A DNA stretch of 26,625 bases from Anaerolineales bacterium UBA7227 (GCA_002473085.1 DKTP01000007.1:1-26625), one strand, 5' to 3'. Shown: positions 15,249 through 22,717, counted from the stretch's first letter. The notes: generated by a model from the letters alone, not told the origin. Made by a program: numbers and translations.

Positions 15249-15611
15249 ATGGACGACAAAATCACCATTATCGAAGGACCGCCCCCCATTTTCGAAGCCG
15301 TCAACGACGGTTGGGCCATGGGCCTCAACGAAGGCCCGCATTTCTCCATCCCCCTGCTCACCCGCCTGCGCACCTTCAACGGTCCCGCGCTGGTGGAACG
15401 CTGCTACCGCGCCTGGCGGGCCGGCGCCAACATCCACCTGCACTATCGCAACGAACTCGGCCTCGAACAGACCGCGCCCATCTCCGCCGCCCGCAACGTG
15501 GAGACTTCCGACGGGCACATGCTCCTGCTGTGGGTCTACCTCGACAGCGAAAAAGTGGAACTCGAATTCGACCCGGGGGAGGACGACTCCGCCGAGGACG
15601 GACGCGAATAA
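15249..15611 (+). CDS. Conserved-looking hypothetical protein, 120 residues
   Basis: A 120-residue soluble acidic protein with no signal peptide or membrane segment. It contains a compact alternating pattern (L-L-T-R-L-R-T-F-N-G-P-A-L, V-E-R-C-Y-R-A-W-R-A-G-A, I-H-L-H-Y-R) and a very acidic C-terminal tail (about 103-120). I do not recognise the family. The frame extends to 15045, but the upstream part lies inside lipB. The start at 15249 is supported by an extended -10 box just before it and an intrinsic terminator just after the stop, making this an apparent single-gene transcription unit. Confidence 0.72.
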   Translation: MDDKITIIEGPPPIFEAVNDGWAMGLNEGPHFSIPLLTRLRTFNGPALVERCYRAWRAGANIHLHYRNELGLEQTAPISAARNVETSDGHMLLLWVYLDSEKVELEFDPGEDDSAEDGRE

Positions 15612-15614
15612 ACC

Positions 15615-15641
15615 GACCGGGCCCAGCGCCCGGTCTTTTTT
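15615..15641 (+). terminator. Intrinsic terminator
   Basis: GACCGGGC (15615-15622), a CCAGC loop and GCCCGGTC (15628-15635) form a perfect 8-bp GC-rich stem followed directly by TTTTTT. It starts four bases after the TAA of the 120-residue gene and ends only nine bases before the ATG of the crotonase gene. Confidence 0.9.
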
Positions 15642-15650
15642 CTACATCCC

Positions 15651-16421
15651 ATGACGACGCTTCTTTCCACGCTTCAAGCGGGCGTCCGCACCCTGACCTT
15701 TAACCGCCCCGAACGCGCCAACGCCCTCGACTTCGACCTGATCCAGTCTCTGCGACGCGCGCTGGACGAAGCCGAACGCGACCCCGCGACGCGCGTCCTC
15801 GTTCTCACCGGCGCGGGGACGGCCTTTGGCGCGGGACAGGACATCGCCGAAATGCGCGCGGGCGCGGGGAAGGTCTCTTACCGCCAGCATCTCCAGCAGA
15901 CGTACAACCCGCTCGTCCTGAAGATCCGCCAGATCGAAAAGCCGGTCATCGCCGCGGTGAACGGGATGTGCGCGGGCGCCAGTCTCGGAATCGCGCTGGC
16001 CTGCGACCTGCGCGTCGCCGCGGCGGAAGCGAAATTCGTCGTCGGCTTCGGCGGCATCGGGCTGGTCCCCGACAGCGGCGTCTCGCTCTTCCTGCCCGCG
16101 CTCATCGGCCTCGGCCGCGCGGCGGAATTCTATTTCAGCAACCAGCCCATCGACGCGCAGACCGCGCTCCAGTGGGGATTGGTGAACCGCGTGATCCCGT
16201 CCGATTTGACGGGCGCGGCGCAAAACATCGCCGCCATGCTGGCGCTGGGACCCGTCGGCGCGTACGGGAAGACCAAACTGGCTTTCAACAAAGCCATGTA
16301 CCCGCATCTCGAAGAAGTCCTTGCAATGGAAGCGGACTTACAGGAGGACGCGGGAAAGACCAAAGAACACCAGGAAGGCGTGAACGCGTTTTTGGAAAAA
16401 CGGATTCCGAATTTCAGATAA
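15651..16421 (+). CDS. Enoyl-CoA hydratase/isomerase family, PaaG-like
   Basis: A 256-residue crotonase-fold enzyme. The CoA-binding and oxyanion-hole motifs are present: F-G-A-G-Q-D-I (63-69 region) and N-G-M-C-A-G-A-S-L-G-I-A-L-A-C-D. Where hydratases carry the second catalytic Glu, this protein has G-L-V-P-D-S-G-V-S-L-F-L-P with Asp, the PaaG pattern (isomerase of epoxy-phenylacetyl-CoA in phenylacetate breakdown). No other paa genes are nearby, so the substrate is open; a general 2-enoyl-CoA isomerase is possible. The ATG comes nine bases after a terminator T-run, with no visible Shine-Dalgarno. gatB follows 59 bases later. Confidence 0.87.
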   Translation: MTTLLSTLQAGVRTLTFNRPERANALDFDLIQSLRRALDEAERDPATRVLVLTGAGTAFGAGQDIAEMRAGAGKVSYRQHLQQTYNPLVLKIRQIEKPVIAAVNGMCAGASLGIALACDLRVAAAEAKFVVGFGGIGLVPDSGVSLFLPALIGLGRAAEFYFSNQPIDAQTALQWGLVNRVIPSDLTGAAQNIAAMLALGPVGAYGKTKLAFNKAMYPHLEEVLAMEADLQEDAGKTKEHQEGVNAFLEKRIPNFR

Positions 16422-16480
16422 CTACTCTCTACCATCTTCCCTGCTCTCTACTCTCTTCTCTCTTTTCTCTACCCTCTCCC
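16422..16480 (+). other. Polypyrimidine leader before gatB
   Basis: The 59 bases between the crotonase stop and the gatB ATG are nearly all C and T with scattered A and a single G, in repeated CTCTCTACC / CTCTTCTCTC words. No Shine-Dalgarno or hairpin is seen. It is the clearest case of the G-poor leader pattern in this window. Confidence 0.75.
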
Positions 16481-17920
16481 ATGCCCCACGAACCCGTCAT
16501 CGGACTCGAAGTCCACGCTGAGTTAGCCGCCCAATCGAAGATGTTCTGCGCCTGCGCGGTAGTGGACAACACCGTCGCGCTGCCGAACAGCGCGGTCTGT
16601 CCCGTCTGCGCGGGGATGCCGGGAGCGCTTCCCGTCGTCAATCAGATGGCGGTGGAGATGGGACTCCGCGCGGCGCTGGCGCTGGGCTGCGCGGTCAACC
16701 CCGTCAGCGTGTTCGCGCGCAAGAATTATTTTTATCCCGACCTGCCCAAAGGCTACCAGATCTCGCAGTACGAACAGCCGCTTGCCGAGCATGGACGACT
16801 CGTCGTCCAGACCCGCGCGGGCGAGCGAACGATCCGCATCCGCCGCGTGCATTTGGAGGAGGACACGGGCAAGTTGACTCACACGGAGGGCGGCTCGCTG
16901 CTCGACCTCAACCGCGCCGGCGTGCCGCTGCTGGAGATCGTCAGCGAACCCGACATGCGCTCTGCCGAGGAAGCGGTGGCTTATGGCGAGGCGCTGCGTC
17001 ACATTTTGCGCTATCTCGAAGTCAACAGCGGGGACATGGAGAAGGGCGTCATCCGTTTCGAGGCGAATGTGTCGGTGCGATTGGCCGGCGCGGAAGAACT
17101 TGGCACGCGCACCGAAGTGAAGAATCTCAACTCGTTCCGCGCCCTGGAACGCGCCATTGAGTTCGAGATCGACCGCCAGAGCAAAATTTTGGCTTCGGGC
17201 GGGACGGTGGAGCAGGAGACGCTCGGCTGGGATGAGGCCCGCGAGCGGACGTATTCCCAGCGCAGCAAGGAAGACGCGCACGACTACCGCTACTTCCCCG
17301 AACCCGACCTGCCTCCGCTCAAAGTGGACGCGGCCTGGCTGGAGCGCGTCCGCGCGGGACTGCCCGAGTTGCCGCGCGCAAAGATGGAGAGATTCGCTGC
17401 GGATTACAAACTGCCCGTCAAAGACGCGGCGCGGCTGGCGGAGGAGAAGTCGGTCGCCGATTATTTCGAGGCGACAGTCTCCCGCCTCCCGGCCTCCGTC
17501 CCGCCGAAGACGGCCGCGAACTGGATGCTCGGCGACCTGTTCGGGCTGATGAAAACGCGCGGGGAAACCGTGGACCGGCTGAAGGTCAGGCCGGAAGCGT
17601 TGGCGGAGTTGGTGAGTCTCGTGGCGGGCGGGGAGATCAATCAAACGACGGGGCGCGGCGTCCTGGCGGAGATGTCCGAGAGCGGGAAGTCGGCCGCGGA
17701 GATCGTCGCCGCGAAGGGGCTGAAGCAGGTCAGCGACGCGGGGTTCATCGCCGCGATCGTCCGCCAGACGCTGGAGGAATGCCCGGACGAGGCGGCCAGT
17801 TACAGGTCCGGGAAGGAAGCGGTGTTGAATTTCCTGTTCGGGCAGGTGATGAAGAAGGCCGCGGGCAAGGCCAATCCGCAGGCGGCGCGGGCCGAGTTGG
17901 AGAGACAGTTGAAGGCGTAG
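16481..17920 (+). CDS. gatB: Asp-tRNA(Asn)/Glu-tRNA(Gln) amidotransferase subunit B
   Basis: A 479-residue GatB, the kinase/transamidation subunit that converts Glu-tRNA(Gln) (or Asp-tRNA(Asn)) to Gln-tRNA (or Asn-tRNA). Recognisable blocks: V-I-G-L-E-V-H-A-E-L (6-15), N-S-A-V-C-P-V-C-A-G-M-P-G (zinc-type cysteines), R-K-N-Y-F-Y-P-D-L-P-K-G-Y-Q-I-S-Q-Y, L-E-E-D-T-G-K-L-T-H, E-V-K-N-L-N-S-F, D-Y-R-Y-F-P-E-P-D-L-P-P, and a C-terminal YqeY-like tail domain. Length is normal. The frame is open much further upstream (15968) but that overlaps the crotonase gene out of phase; the ATG at 16481 gives the canonical N-terminus. gatA and gatC are not adjacent, so the complex is encoded at separate loci. 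Confidence 0.97.
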   Translation: MPHEPVIGLEVHAELAAQSKMFCACAVVDNTVALPNSAVCPVCAGMPGALPVVNQMAVEMGLRAALALGCAVNPVSVFARKNYFYPDLPKGYQISQYEQPLAEHGRLVVQTRAGERTIRIRRVHLEEDTGKLTHTEGGSLLDLNRAGVPLLEIVSEPDMRSAEEAVAYGEALRHILRYLEVNSGDMEKGVIRFEANVSVRLAGAEELGTRTEVKNLNSFRALERAIEFEIDRQSKILASGGTVEQETLGWDEARERTYSQRSKEDAHDYRYFPEPDLPPLKVDAAWLERVRAGLPELPRAKMERFAADYKLPVKDAARLAEEKSVADYFEATVSRLPASVPPKTAANWMLGDLFGLMKTRGETVDRLKVRPEALAELVSLVAGGEINQTTGRGVLAEMSESGKSAAEIVAAKGLKQVSDAGFIAAIVRQTLEECPDEAASYRSGKEAVLNFLFGQVMKKAAGKANPQAARAELERQLKA

Positions 17921-17939
17921 ATCCAAACAAGATGAAGTT

Positions 17940-17982
17940 TGTCACATTGACGGGAAGTTGAATCTCGTGTACCCTTGTGACA
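17940..17982 (+). promoter_or_regulatory. Candidate gdhA promoter framed by TGTCACA/TGTGACA
   Basis: TTGACG (17947-17952) and a weak TACCCT (17970-17975) are 17 bases apart. A perfect 7-bp inverted repeat, TGTCACA (17940-17946) and TGTGACA (17976-17982), borders them exactly, as a regulator operator might. The transcript would carry the 18034-18069 hairpin in its leader. Confidence 0.38.
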
Positions 17983-18033
17983 GCGGTCAGGTTTTATCTT
18001 ATGGAGCGATTTCTTACATAGGCTTTTTATAAG

Positions 18034-18069
18034 CGGGCTTCCCGTCCGGGAAGTCCGTTTATCTTTTTT
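18034..18069 (+). terminator. Intrinsic terminator in the gatB-gdhA gap (possible gdhA attenuator)
   Basis: CGGGCTTCCC (18034-18043), loop GTCC, and GGGAAGTCCG (18048-18057) form a 10-bp stem with one G-U pair, followed by TTTATCTTTTTT. It ends 23 bases before the gdhA ATG, leaving little room for a promoter downstream. It may end gatB transcripts or attenuate gdhA. Confidence 0.82.
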
Positions 18070-18092
18070 CAACCACTCTTTAGGAGATAAGC

Positions 18093-19391
18093 ATGTCCGA
18101 TCAACTCAACGCTTTTGAAATGGCGCAGAAACAGTTCGACGCTGTCGCCAAACAACTCAACCTCGACCCGGGCGTGGCCGAGACCCTGCGCTGGCCGATG
18201 CGCGAATACGCGTTCCGCATCCCGGTGCGCATGGACGACGGCTCGATCAAGGTCTTCCAGGGATTCCGCGTCCAGCACAACGACGCGCGCGGCCCCAACA
18301 AGGGCGGCATCCGCTTCGCCGCCAACGAGACGCTGGACACCGTCCGCGCGCTCGCCACGTGGATGACGTGGAAATGCGCCGTGGCCGACATCCCGCTGGG
18401 AGGCGGCAAGGGCGGCGTCGTGGTGGACCCGTCCGCGTTGTCCGTCCGCGAGAAGGAAGAGATCTGCCGCGGCTGGGTGCGCGCCATGTGGAAGAACATC
18501 GGCCCGCGCAACGACGTCCCCGCGCCCGACGTGGGCAGCAACGCCCAGATGATGGGCTGGATGATGGACGAGTATTCCCGTCTCGTCGGCGAATATACGC
18601 CCGGCGTGTTCACCGGCAAACCTGTGGGCGGAGGCGGCTCGCTGGGCCGCGCCGAGGCCACCGGCTATGGCGTCATCTACACTGTGCGCGAGGCCATGAA
18701 ACACCTCGGCATGGACCCGAAGAAATCGGTGGCGGCCATCGAAGGCTTCGGCAACGTGGCGCAATACGCCTCCATCGGATTCATCGAAATGCTGGGCGGC
18801 AAGGTGGCCTGCGTCTCGTGCTACGACCGCCATGAGAAGAAAGCCTTCACCTACAGCCACAAAGACGGCGTGGATCCCCGCTTCCTGCTCACCATCACCG
18901 ACCAATACGGCACGGTGGACAAGGAAAAAGCAAAAGCGGCCGGCTACATCATTGAAGACGGCGAAAAGTGGATCGAGAAGGAAGCCGACGTGTTGATCCC
19001 CGCGGCCGTCGAAGGCCACGTCAACGGCGAGACCGTCAAGAAGATGTCCAAGCGCGTCAAGATCGTCGCCGAGGCCGCCAACGGCCCCGTCACCCCCGAA
19101 GCCGACGAATACATCAAAGCCAACAACATCTTCGACATCCCCGACTTCCTCTGCAACGCCGGCGGCGTGACCTGCTCGTACTTCGAACAGGTGCAGAACG
19201 ACATGAACTTCTACTGGCCGAAGGATGAAGTGCTCGAAAAACTCGACCAGAAGATGACGTCCGCCTTCTACGGCGTGCTGGAAATGTCGCAGGAACGGAA
19301 AGTCTCCATGCGCGACGCGGCCTACATGGTCGCCATCTCGCGCGTGATCAAAGCCATGGAACTGCGCGGCTGGCTGCACCCTTCCAAGTGA
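18093..19391 (+). CDS. gdhA: Glutamate dehydrogenase (Glu/Leu/Phe/Val dehydrogenase family)
   Basis: A 432-residue hexameric-type GDH interconverting glutamate with 2-oxoglutarate and ammonia. The substrate and catalytic region has K-G-G-I-R-F (70-75), M-T-W-K94, P-L-G-G-G-K106-G-G and P-A-P-D-V-G-S-N. The nucleotide domain has G-F-G-N-V-A, and N-A-G-G-V-T-x-S-Y-F-E lies near the C-terminus. Paralogous leucine or valine dehydrogenases are shorter and differ in these blocks, so glutamate is the likely substrate. AGGAG (18082-18086) is well spaced before the ATG. The leader contains a terminator-like hairpin. A strong hairpin follows the gene. Confidence 0.95.
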   Translation: MSDQLNAFEMAQKQFDAVAKQLNLDPGVAETLRWPMREYAFRIPVRMDDGSIKVFQGFRVQHNDARGPNKGGIRFAANETLDTVRALATWMTWKCAVADIPLGGGKGGVVVDPSALSVREKEEICRGWVRAMWKNIGPRNDVPAPDVGSNAQMMGWMMDEYSRLVGEYTPGVFTGKPVGGGGSLGRAEATGYGVIYTVREAMKHLGMDPKKSVAAIEGFGNVAQYASIGFIEMLGGKVACVSCYDRHEKKAFTYSHKDGVDPRFLLTITDQYGTVDKEKAKAAGYIIEDGEKWIEKEADVLIPAAVEGHVNGETVKKMSKRVKIVAEAANGPVTPEADEYIKANNIFDIPDFLCNAGGVTCSYFEQVQNDMNFYWPKDEVLEKLDQKMTSAFYGVLEMSQERKVSMRDAAYMVAISRVIKAMELRGWLHPSK

Positions 19392-19408
19392 CCTGACCGG
19401 CAATCAAC

Positions 19409-19443
19409 AAACGGGACGCGCCCAACCAGGACGCGTCCCGTTT
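19409..19443 (+). terminator. Terminator hairpin between gdhA and the convergent membrane-protein gene
   Basis: AAACGGGACGCG (19409-19420) and CGCGTCCCGTTT (19432-19443) form a perfect 12-bp stem with an 11-base loop. The A- and T-ended arms allow it to act on both strands between convergent genes (gdhA stop 19391, opposing stop 19502). Confidence 0.8.
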
Positions 19444-19501
19444 CGATTCTCTCGCTTCGCGCGTGACTTCGAGCGGACTCGCCCGCCCGCGCGTTTTCCT
19501 G

Positions 19502-19972
19502 CTACTGCATCGGCGCCGCCGGCGGGGGAGCGGCGGCGGGCTTGTTGCTGAACTGATTCCAGAGCAGACCGCCCAGCGCGCCCATGGCGGCCATGATGCC
19601 GATGTTCAAAACCGCGAAACAAGCCGTGCTGATAACCAGGGAGACCCAATAAGTGGAGCCGATATCGCCGCTGACGGGCAGACCCAGCTGGCGGACGAAC
19701 TGCGCGGTCCCCTCCGGCCCCATGAGGACGCCGTTGACGACCGATCCGCCTGCCTGTCCCAGCGCCGCGCCGAGTCCGCCGAGCGCGCCGGCAAGCGCGC
19801 CGCCCTTGACCGCGGCGGATTTATCCGTGGGCTTGTCGAACACGCCGGCCAGGTACCCCGCGAGCGCGCCGATGATCAGCGCCAGGCAGGGGGTGCACAG
19901 CGGGCTGATAACCGTCCCGCCGAGCGCCGCCAGGAACGCGACCGCCGCAAAGATCAAAGCCGATTTTTTCAT
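19502..19972 (-). CDS. Small glycine-rich membrane protein
   Basis: A 156-residue predicted membrane protein. Hydrophobic segments lie at about 5-23, 26-45 and 108-140. A Gly/Ala-rich stretch at about 56-85 is of glycine-zipper type, and a C-T-P-C motif (26-29) lies between the first two helices. The C-terminal tail is Ala/Pro-rich. I do not recognise a named family. The ATG at 19972 has AAAGGA upstream. It lies 19 bases after a second membrane-protein gene and downstream of phoU on the same strand, so the three are probably one transcript. Confidence 0.72.
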   Translation of the reverse strand: MKKSALIFAAVAFLAALGGTVISPLCTPCLALIIGALAGYLAGVFDKPTDKSAAVKGGALAGALGGLGAALGQAGGSVVNGVLMGPEGTAQFVRQLGLPVSGDIGSTYWVSLVISTACFAVLNIGIMAAMGALGGLLWNQFSNKPAAAPPPAAPMQ

Positions 19973-19991
19973 CTCTTGCCATCCTTTCTGT

Positions 19992-20555
19992 TTATGAGTT
20001 GGTTGTTTTTCGCGGCCACAGCCAGCCGGCCAGCGCGTACGCGAGTCCCAGCGACAACAGGGCGAATTTTGTCGTCGCGCAGACGGCCGCCAGTCGCGGC
20101 CAGAGCGTTTGAAAATCTCCCAGCATGAATTTCCAGAGCGAGAAGTTTTCGACGGCGTCGAAGAGCGCGGCGAGGAGGGCGCCCCATCCCAGCGGCGCGC
20201 CGAGACGGGCGAACCATCCCGCACGCCGCCGCGCGGCGAGCAGGACGCCGAGCGACAGCGTCAGCGCGTAGACCGGCATGAAGAGGTAGTCGAAGCCCAG
20301 CCCGAAGGCCGCGAAGAGTTGGGCGCGCGCGTCCCACGAGGCGAGGATCTCGGCGGCGGGTTTAATGTTGCCCGCCAGTTCGTAGGAGACGATCCCGTTC
20401 GGCGCGGCGGAGGTTTGCAGGGGCGCGTCCAACGCGCGGAGGACGGCGAACAGGACGACGGTCGCCGCGAGGAGCGAAAGGAAGAGCGGTTTGCGTATTT
20501 TTTGGGAAATAAAATCGAGAGGATGCGGCATGTCGCCTCGCCGGTCGCGCGTCAT
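19992..20555 (-). CDS. Uncharacterised membrane protein
   Basis: A 187-residue protein with about four membrane helices (near 25-42, 83-107, 118-140 and 160-180) and a short extracytoplasmic loop after the first. No catalytic motif was recognised. The ATG at 20555 overlaps the phoU stop (ATGA), suggesting coupling. An inner ATG at 20531 has GAGG five bases upstream and may be the true start, giving 179 residues. It is co-directional with phoU, but a phosphate role would be guesswork. Confidence 0.72.
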   Translation of the reverse strand: MTRDRRGDMPHPLDFISQKIRKPLFLSLLAATVVLFAVLRALDAPLQTSAAPNGIVSYELAGNIKPAAEILASWDARAQLFAAFGLGFDYLFMPVYALTLSLGVLLAARRRAGWFARLGAPLGWGALLAALFDAVENFSLWKFMLGDFQTLWPRLAAVCATTKFALLSLGLAYALAGWLWPRKTTNS

Positions 20556-21232
20556 TTGCTCTCGGACGGGTCAGAGGCGGTCTGCAATTCCCTGATCTCG
20601 CCCGTCGCCACGAAGACTGCCCGCTCGCAGATGTTGGTGACGCGGTCGGCCATGCGCTCCATGTTGTGCGCGGCCCACAGCAGATAATTGGCGCGTTCGA
20701 TGGTCTTCGGGTCGGCGATGACGAAGGTCATCAGCTCGCGGTAGATCTGCTCGTAGAGCGCGTCCACCTCGTTGTCTTCGGCGGGGATGGCGCGGGCGGA
20801 CTCGGCGTCCTCGTTGATGAAAGCCAGCAGGGCGCGGTGCAGCATGTCCACGCCTTTGGCGGCCATGCGCGGCAGGTCGATCAGGGGTTTGAGCAGGGGC
20901 TGGTCGCCCATGCGGATGTTGATGGTGGCGATGCCCTTGGCGTAATCGCCCATGCGCTCCAGTTCCGAGGCCACGTCGAGCATGGATGCCAGCAGGCGCA
21001 GGTCGCGCGCCATCGGCTGTTGTGTGGCGATGAGGATCATGCACTGGTTTTCGATGGCGAAGCGCTTCTCGTTGATGCGGCGGTCCTGCTCGTAGATCTT
21101 GTGCGAGGCCTGGATGTCGCGTTTCTTCAACGCTTCCATCGAATCCAGCACGGCCTGTTCCACCATGCCTCCCAGCGCGAGGATGTCGTCTTTTACCTGT
21201 TGTAATTCGTGTTCGAAATTTTTGCGGATCAT
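20552..21232 (-). CDS. phoU: Phosphate-uptake regulator PhoU
   Basis: A 226-residue all-helical PhoU with two repeated three-helix units. Typical elements are the N-terminal R-x-x-F-x-x-E-L, D-R-R-I-N-E-K in the first repeat, L-R-L-L-A-S-M-L-D-V-A-S-E-L-E-R-M-G-D-Y-A in the middle, and H-N-M-E-R-M-A-D-R-V-T-N-I near the end. PhoU normally dampens the PhoR/PhoB response and Pst import; no pst or phoBR gene is nearby. The ATG at 21232 fits the family N-terminus and has GAGG six bases upstream; an in-frame ATG at 21253 would add seven residues. A TAAAAT box at 21252-21257 may be its -10. Confidence 0.93.
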   Translation of the reverse strand: MIRKNFEHELQQVKDDILALGGMVEQAVLDSMEALKKRDIQASHKIYEQDRRINEKRFAIENQCMILIATQQPMARDLRLLASMLDVASELERMGDYAKGIATINIRMGDQPLLKPLIDLPRMAAKGVDMLHRALLAFINEDAESARAIPAEDNEVDALYEQIYRELMTFVIADPKTIERANYLLWAAHNMERMADRVTNICERAVFVATGEIRELQTASDPSESK

Positions 21233-21313
21233 GGGAGCCTCGGTTTTTTCCATTTTACCCCAGAAGGCGGCGCGGCGTGATGGGCGATTCGCGTCGCGTC
21301 TTCATTGGACATT

Positions 21314-21419
21314 ATCGGAAATAACGTCGGCGTCTTTTTTTCTGCCGCGAATTTCGCGAAAAAACATGAAAAATTCGCGCGCATTCGTGAAATTCGCGGC
21401 CAGGAATTTTATTTCCGAT
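21314..21419. repeat. Long palindromic element
   Basis: Outer arms ATCGGAAATAA (21314-21324) and TTATTTCCGAT (21409-21419) are perfectly complementary over 11 bp. Inside them, 17-base arms at 21344-21360 and 21384-21400 (GCCGCGAATTTCGCGAA against its complement) match at 16 of 17 positions. The element could fold into one long hairpin. It is directly abutted by the MITE-like element at 21419-21613. No gene is seen from 21233 to 21691. Confidence 0.82.
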
Positions 21420-21613
21420 TCTCTACCGTAGATGGCAGGAATCGTCGGGCTTTTTTATCGCGAATGGCGCGAATAACGCGAATTTTTCGGCTGAAAAAAC
21501 AAAATTTCGCGCCACACCTGTCCTTGCGGACGGCGCAAGGGTTCGCCCACACTTGCACCTGGCGCAAGTGCAGGTGTTCGCGGCATTCGCGATGGGGTTT
21601 GTACGGTAGAGAA
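21419..21613. mobile_element. MITE-like element, 195 bp
   Basis: Ends are perfect 12-bp inverted repeats, TTCTCTACCGTA (21419-21430) and TACGGTAGAGAA (21602-21613). The octamer ATTTCCGA lies immediately outside both ends (21411-21418 and 21614-21621), as an 8-bp target-site duplication would. Inside, 17-base arms at 21457-21473 and 21577-21593 pair at 16 of 17 positions. Further stems follow: GGCGCGAA (21466-21473) with TTCGCGCC (21506-21513), ACACCTG (21514-21520) with CAGGTGT (21571-21577), CCTTGCG/CGCAAGG (21522-21540) and CACTTGC/GCAAGTG (21550-21570). It encodes no plausible protein. It is probably a non-autonomous transposed element; the parental transposase is unknown. Confidence 0.78.
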
Positions 21614-21691
21614 ATTTCCGAAGGAGTCTATTCTTTTGGACGAGGATTTCGCGGATCGTGTGGATTTGTCTTTGGATTATTCCGCGCCCGA

Positions 21692-22717
21692 TTAGAACAG
21701 GTCTTTGTTTTCCCGCACCCATTCGAACAACTGGCGGACTCCCTCCTCGACGCCGACCTGCGGACTCCAGCCCAGTTCGCGCTCCGCCTTGCGGATGTCG
21801 GCTACGAAGACGCGCTGGTCGCCGGGGCGCCAGTCGCCGCGCGCGACGGGGATGGGGCGTCCGAGCAGTTCCTCGAGCAGCGGCCCGAACTCGGTCCAGA
21901 CGGAGAGCGTGTTGGCGGGTCCGCCGCCGAGGTTGTAGACCTGTCCCGCGGCCGCGTCGATCTTGTCCACGGCGAGGTCGTAGGCGCGGATCAAGTCGTC
22001 CACGTGGAGCAGGTCGCGGATCTGTTTGCCGTCGCCGTAGATGGCGATCGGGCGTCCCATCACCGCGGCGATGACGAACCACGCCACCCAGCCCTGGTCT
22101 TCGACGCCGAACTGGCGCGGCCCGTAGATGCAACTCTGGCGATACACGACCGTGGGCAGGTCGTAGATGCGCGCGTAATCGCGGACGTATTGGTCGCCCG
22201 TGCCTTTCGAGCATCCGTATGGCGAGTGGAAATCGAGCGGCTGTGTCTCGGACGCGCCGAAGGGCAGGTTTTCATATTCCCAGCGCCCGCCGCGTTCGAC
22301 GACCTGCACGTCGTCCATGCCGCCGTAGACCTTGTTGGTGGACGCGTAAATGACGATGGGATTCCGCCCCGAAAGCCGCGCGCCCTCCAGCACGTTGAAC
22401 GTGCCGAGGGCGTTGTTTTCGAAGTCGTCGCGCGGATTGACGACCGACGTGGTGACCGCGACCTGTCCCGCGAGATGCACGATCACGTCTGACCCGCGGG
22501 CGGCCTCCGCGACGAGGGACGCGTCGCGCACGTCCCCGCGAATCAAGCGGAAGGAATCGCGTCCGAAGGTCTTCTCCAGCCATTCGAGGTTGCGCGGCGC
22601 GCCGCCTCGCGAGAAATTATCGAGGACGACGACGTCTTCGCCGCGCGAGAGGAGTTGGCGGACGTAGTTGGAACCGATAAACCCGGCGCCGCCGGTGACG
22701 AGGTAGGTTTTGGTCAT
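21692..22717 (-). CDS. NAD-dependent sugar-nucleotide epimerase, CDP-paratose 2-epimerase-like
   Basis: A 341-residue extended SDR. It has T-G-G-A-G-F-I-G-S-N (8-17), a V-L-D-N-F-S-R-G strand end, S-T-N-K-V-Y-G, and the active-site Y-G-C-S-K. The combination of S-T-N-K-V-Y-G with R-Q-F-G-V-E-D-Q-G-W-V-A-W-F is characteristic of the CDP-paratose 2-epimerase (RfbE/TyvE) branch, which makes CDP-tyvelose for surface glycans. UDP-sugar epimerases of similar fold remain possible. GGAG lies about eight bases before the ATG. It sits next to a flippase-like gene, across a repeat array, which suggests envelope polysaccharide work. No CDP-sugar dehydratase genes are seen. Confidence 0.87.
   Translation of the reverse strand: MTKTYLVTGGAGFIGSNYVRQLLSRGEDVVVLDNFSRGGAPRNLEWLEKTFGRDSFRLIRGDVRDASLVAEAARGSDVIVHLAGQVAVTTSVVNPRDDFENNALGTFNVLEGARLSGRNPIVIYASTNKVYGGMDDVQVVERGGRWEYENLPFGASETQPLDFHSPYGCSKGTGDQYVRDYARIYDLPTVVYRQSCIYGPRQFGVEDQGWVAWFVIAAVMGRPIAIYGDGKQIRDLLHVDDLIRAYDLAVDKIDAAAGQVYNLGGGPANTLSVWTEFGPLLEELLGRPIPVARGDWRPGDQRVFVADIRKAERELGWSPQVGVEEGVRQLFEWVRENKDLF

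Noticed and set aside
16523..17926. A 467-codon minus-strand frame opposite gatB
   Set aside because: It is the antisense shadow of a well-conserved gene; its composition is Arg/Leu/His-rich with no domain.
21233..21691. Possible small protein genes in the phoU-epimerase gap
   Set aside because: The frames here fall across two palindromic elements and have no start signal or protein-like composition.
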